A DNA stretch of 64,000 bases. Origin: Cognataquiflexum aquatile (GTDB lineage Bacteria; Bacteroidota; Bacteroidia; Cytophagales; Cyclobacteriaceae). Below are positions 61,033 through 64,000 of the stretch, piece by piece (position 1 is the stretch's first letter; every line of letters starts with the position of its first letter). Below the pieces are notes generated by a model, which did no database searches, was not told where the DNA came from, and worked only from the letters and a program-made list of their open reading frames with translations. The stretch covers positions 1-64,000 of the forward strand of contig NZ_QMIK01000008.1 in the NCBI RefSeq assembly GCF_003316845.1, given 5' to 3'. The position numbers and the translations under genes are program-made.

Positions 61033-63679
61033 CTTCTGGGGTTTTTGTTGCCGGTTTATAATATTTATAAATCATTTCTGCCACTAGGCCTGTCCATCCG
61101 GTCTGATGGGAAGCACCGATTCCCCGGCCATTGTCTCCGTGAAAATATTCATAGAATAGGATATGGTCTTTGAAATGGGGATCCTCCTGCATCTTTTTGT
61201 AATGTCCATAGACGGGTCGGTTTCCATCTTTGTCTTTCAGGAAAATTTTGATGCACCGAAGGGATAGTTCCTTGGCGATTAGGTCCATTGTCATATAATT
61301 TCCCGAGCCTGTAGGGTATTCGATGGAAAATTCGCCCCCATAGTAATAGTCGAACTTGCGCAGGGACTCAATAATAAGGTGGTTGATCGGAAACCAGATC
61401 GGTCCTCTCCAGTTGGAATTGCCTCCAAACATCAAGGAATCGGATTCTCCGGGTGTGTACCTGACCGTCAGTTGGTCTCCGTTTAACCTTACACTGTATG
61501 GTTTTTTGAGATGAAACTTAGATAATGAACGTACGCCATAATCACTCAAAAACTCCTGTGGATCGAGCATTTTGTTCAGAATACTTTTCATCCTGTGCCC
61601 CCTAAGCAAGGCAAATAGCCTTCTTTTTTCAAAACCAGGTTGGATCCAACTAGATACCAAAGCTGCGAGTTTTGGTTTTTCCTTGAGGAAAAAGTCAAGC
61701 CTTTCTTTGAATTCCGGCAAACTGTCAAACATGTCGACCCGGATAGATTCCACCGCAAACAAGGGAATGATACCAACGATTGATTTGAGCTTCATGACTT
61801 TCGGCTCTTTGCCGGGGAGGTGGAAAATGTCAAAGAAGAAATTTTCCTCTTCATTCCAAAGACTGATATTTTCCTCCGAAATGTTGTTCATCGCACCTGC
61901 GATATGGAGAAAGTGCTCCAGAAACTTCATGGCGGTGAATTGGTAGGTCTTGTTGAATTCGCAGAGATCAAGTGAAATCCGCATCATGTTCAACGAAAAC
62001 ATCGCCATCCAAGAGGTCGCATCCGCCTGTTCCAATTTCCCTTTGTAATGGTGGGCATGCGACCTGTCGATAACGGAGATATTATCAAGCCCTAGAAATC
62101 CTCCTTCGAAAATATTTTTACCATCACTGTCTTTTTGATTGACCCACCAGGTAAAGTTGATCATTAATTTGTGGAATGCCCTTTCCAAAAACTCCTGATC
62201 TCCTTTGCCTCCCATCATCTTTTTATCGATTTGATAGACCCTTTGGACTGCATAGGCATGGACGGGCGGATTGACATCGCTGAAATTCCACTCGTACGCA
62301 GGAATCTGTCCATTGGGATGCATGTAGGATTCATTCAAAAACAACAAGAGCTGATCTTTGGCAAAATCCGGATCGATCCTCGAAAGCGGGATACAGTGAA
62401 AAGCAGAATCCCACACGGCATACCATGGATATTCCCACTTGTCCGGCATGGATATGATGTCCTGATTGTATAAATGCCTCCAGTCACTGTTTCGGCCCTT
62501 TTTTCTCTCTTTTGGCGGGACGTACCGGCCTGCATCTCCTTCCAGCCATCGTTCTACATTGTAATAGTAAAACTGCTTGCCCCACATCATGCCTGCATAA
62601 GCCTGCCGCTGTATGGACCTCATGTCCTCATCCTTTACCCGATGCTGTATATCTGCATAGAATTCATCGGCATCATTTTTTCTCTCTTTCAGGATTTCGT
62701 CACAAAGTTCAGTTGCCGCGGTTGATTTTTGGTGCATCATCCTAAACTTCACCACGCTTGAACCGCCTGCCGGGATGGTCATTTTATATATTGCGGCGGC
62801 CTTGGTTCCGTAATTTGAGGGGTTCAAATATTGCGAATACCTGTGCACCACATAATCGTTGATGGCGTCTTTCAGGTACTTTTTATCGTTGGGAATGTGG
62901 TACAGCCGCTCCCGGTTGGTCTCGTTGTCACAAAACTTGATTTCAGGATTTCCCTCAAAGCTTATAAAATAGTTTCCATTGTTGGGTGAAAATGCCTTAA
63001 TGCCATTTTCCTCTGTTTTGGAAAGCTTGGGCATAAAAGGTTCATGTCCGGTGTGCCAAGTTTTTCTAAACCAAAAGGTGGGCATTACCCATATTTCAGC
63101 ATCTTCTTTGCCTCTGTTATGGATCGTAGCAAACCCTGAAATATCCTCAGGATCCCTTTTGGCATATTCTAGAAAAATATCAAAATAGGCATCATTATCA
63201 AAAATCCCTGTATCGATCAGTTCAAATTCAGGGTCAGTTTTTGTTCTTTTTTTGTTTTCTTCCTTAATATGGGAATAGGGGAATTCATTTTGGGGATACT
63301 TGTACAGCATTTTCATGTAGCTGTGCGTAGGGGTGGAATCCAGGTAATAATAGAGTTCCTTTACATCCTCACCGTGGTTTCCCTGCGGTCCGGTAAGACC
63401 AAATAGGCGCTCTTTAATGATTGGATCTTTCCCGTTCCAAAAAGCCCATGCGATACAAAGATTCTGTTTGTTGTCCGAAATACCACCAATTCCTTCTTCT
63501 CCCCATCGGTAGGCTTTGCTCCGGGCTTCATCGTGGGTAACGTTGTCCCAGGCGGCACCATTGGGACTGTAATCTTCCCTCACTGTGCCCCACTGCCTTT
63601 CAGTAAGATATGGTCCCCATTTTTTCCACTTCTTTTTGCCTTCCCGGTCTTCCTCAAGCCTTAATTTTTCTATATTCAT
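61007..63679 (-). CDS. GH63-like glucosidase
   Basis: 890 aa from the ATG at 63679; a TTG start five codons upstream is possible. An (alpha/alpha)6-barrel protein of the MGH1/GH63 group: WGPYLTERQWGTVREDYS, WDSAFHCIPLSRIDPDFAKDQL, and the C-terminal FGGNSNWRGPIWFPINHL with the acidic catalytic region nearby. Length fits the cytosolic MGH1-type enzymes; there is no signal peptide, so it acts inside the cell, possibly on glucosylglycerate, mannosylglycerate or trehalose-like compounds. The substrate cannot be read from sequence. Overlaps rnhB at its end. Confidence 0.88.
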   Translation of the reverse strand: MNIEKLRLEEDREGKKKWKKWGPYLTERQWGTVREDYSPNGAAWDNVTHDEARSKAYRWGEEGIGGISDNKQNLCIAWAFWNGKDPIIKERLFGLTGPQGNHGEDVKELYYYLDSTPTHSYMKMLYKYPQNEFPYSHIKEENKKRTKTDPEFELIDTGIFDNDAYFDIFLEYAKRDPEDISGFATIHNRGKEDAEIWVMPTFWFRKTWHTGHEPFMPKLSKTEENGIKAFSPNNGNYFISFEGNPEIKFCDNETNRERLYHIPNDKKYLKDAINDYVVHRYSQYLNPSNYGTKAAAIYKMTIPAGGSSVVKFRMMHQKSTAATELCDEILKERKNDADEFYADIQHRVKDEDMRSIQRQAYAGMMWGKQFYYYNVERWLEGDAGRYVPPKERKKGRNSDWRHLYNQDIISMPDKWEYPWYAVWDSAFHCIPLSRIDPDFAKDQLLLFLNESYMHPNGQIPAYEWNFSDVNPPVHAYAVQRVYQIDKKMMGGKGDQEFLERAFHKLMINFTWWVNQKDSDGKNIFEGGFLGLDNISVIDRSHAHHYKGKLEQADATSWMAMFSLNMMRISLDLCEFNKTYQFTAMKFLEHFLHIAGAMNNISEENISLWNEEENFFFDIFHLPGKEPKVMKLKSIVGIIPLFAVESIRVDMFDSLPEFKERLDFFLKEKPKLAALVSSWIQPGFEKRRLFALLRGHRMKSILNKMLDPQEFLSDYGVRSLSKFHLKKPYSVRLNGDQLTVRYTPGESDSLMFGGNSNWRGPIWFPINHLIIESLRKFDYYYGGEFSIEYPTGSGNYMTMDLIAKELSLRCIKIFLKDKDGNRPVYGHYKKMQEDPHFKDHILFYEYFHGDNGRGIGASHQTGWTGLVAEMIYKYYKPATKTPEDVDSIFRI

Positions 63680-63967
63680 TGATGCGATTTCCAAATTGCC
63701 AGAACCGAATTTACCAATTTTTGGGTTTCTTGGTTCAGGAAAACCGATTATGAAGGACTATTTCTGGAAGTTTTTTTACCGCAATCGTTTTAAATCAAAC
63801 TTTTTCAAGGAATTAAATAGGGTCAATTTTCTTTGTTGGTCAAAAAAAAATCAGGCAATGAAAAATTCACCTCCATTCCAGGACAACAGAGTTTTTGCAG
63901 GAAGTTAAAGGGCAGGAATTTCCTCTGTGAAATCAATCAAGAAAACCTCTTTCTTATTTTGTAGAGA

Positions 63968-64000
63968 ATGTCTCAGGAAATCATGAAAAATAAATTGAAA
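63968..64000 (+). CDS. Possible 5' end of a gene running off the window
   Basis: ATG at 63968 opens a frame to the window end (MSQEIMKNKLK); an internal ATG at 63983 starts a Lys-rich sequence that could be a signal peptide beginning. The preceding TTATTTTG at 63955-63962 looks like a -7 element. Eleven codons only, so no product call. The 289 bp between the GH63-like start and here hold no other convincing gene. Confidence 0.3.
   Translation, partial: MSQEIMKNKLK

Noticed and set aside
63585-63908. 107-codon plus-strand frame at the right end
   Set aside because: Begins on the antisense of the GH63-like gene's 5' end and has no recognisable features.

Overview
The window looks like chromosomal DNA of a Bacteroidota bacterium, most likely order Cytophagales (a Cyclobacteriaceae-type genome; this placement is inference from gene content, not from a marker tree). 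Supporting signs are a PorX response regulator and a type IX secretion (T9SS) C-terminal sorting domain, the LpxC/FabZ fusion in the lipid A operon, DUF4249, DUF4296 and DUF4924 proteins, Bacteroidota-type promoters (TTG-N19-21-TAnnTTTG) and intergenic heptamer repeats. The DNA is about 40 % GC by eye, gene-dense and mostly housekeeping, with no prophage, insertion sequence or CRISPR array.

Layout: 1-122 is the 3' end of a 5S rRNA gene and its terminator. 313-3654 holds a periplasmic-binding-protein-like gene, hemL and an ArsC/Spx-like gene. 3670-9325 (minus) is a three-gene operon of planctomycete-type cytochrome c / DUF1501 / PSD1 proteins. 9326-9866 is a cluster of palindromes. 9867-12165 holds a divergent threonine-degradation pair (SDR threonine dehydrogenase and kbl). 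12252-15415 encodes secreted proteins and lipoproteins. 15498-25903 is carbohydrate and amino acid metabolism: an amidohydrolase, a gluconokinase-6-phosphogluconate dehydrogenase fusion, a CBS-DUF294 protein, a NagB-PIG-L fusion, a ROK kinase and cystathionine beta-synthase. 26048-33858 holds a membrane protein, an AlkB-type hydroxylase, a short Bat-type operon (DUF58, membrane protein, VWA), a DUF4296 lipoprotein and mutS2.

33916-39580 (minus) is the lipid A operon (HD protein, lpxD, lpxC/fabZ, lpxA, ABC ATPase), divergent from porX-tsaE-ald (39632-42836). 42839-47094 is a signalling island with a single-domain response regulator, a 7TM-DISM histidine kinase and a receiver-kinase hybrid. 47238-54601 holds ppa, a doubly frameshifted outer-membrane porin, acpH, an SF1 helicase, a DUF4924 gene, the remnant of a PIN-like toxin, and lepA. 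Between lepA and folD sits a compact unit with a four-helix-bundle gene bounded by inverted heptamer arrays. The rest holds tRNA-Leu(GAG), a T9SS-exported protein with three CBM6-like repeats, a DUF1295 membrane protein, a DsrE protein, rnhB and a GH63-like glucosidase.

Functional themes are cell-envelope building (lpx genes, T9SS control, exported glycan-binding protein), central sugar and amino-sugar use, and phosphorelay signalling. The most interesting unexplained structure is the set of 7-nt-periodic intergenic arrays, in particular the inverted GAAGTAC/GTACTTC arrays that exactly bracket the four-helix-bundle gene and abut the lepA stop and the folD start.
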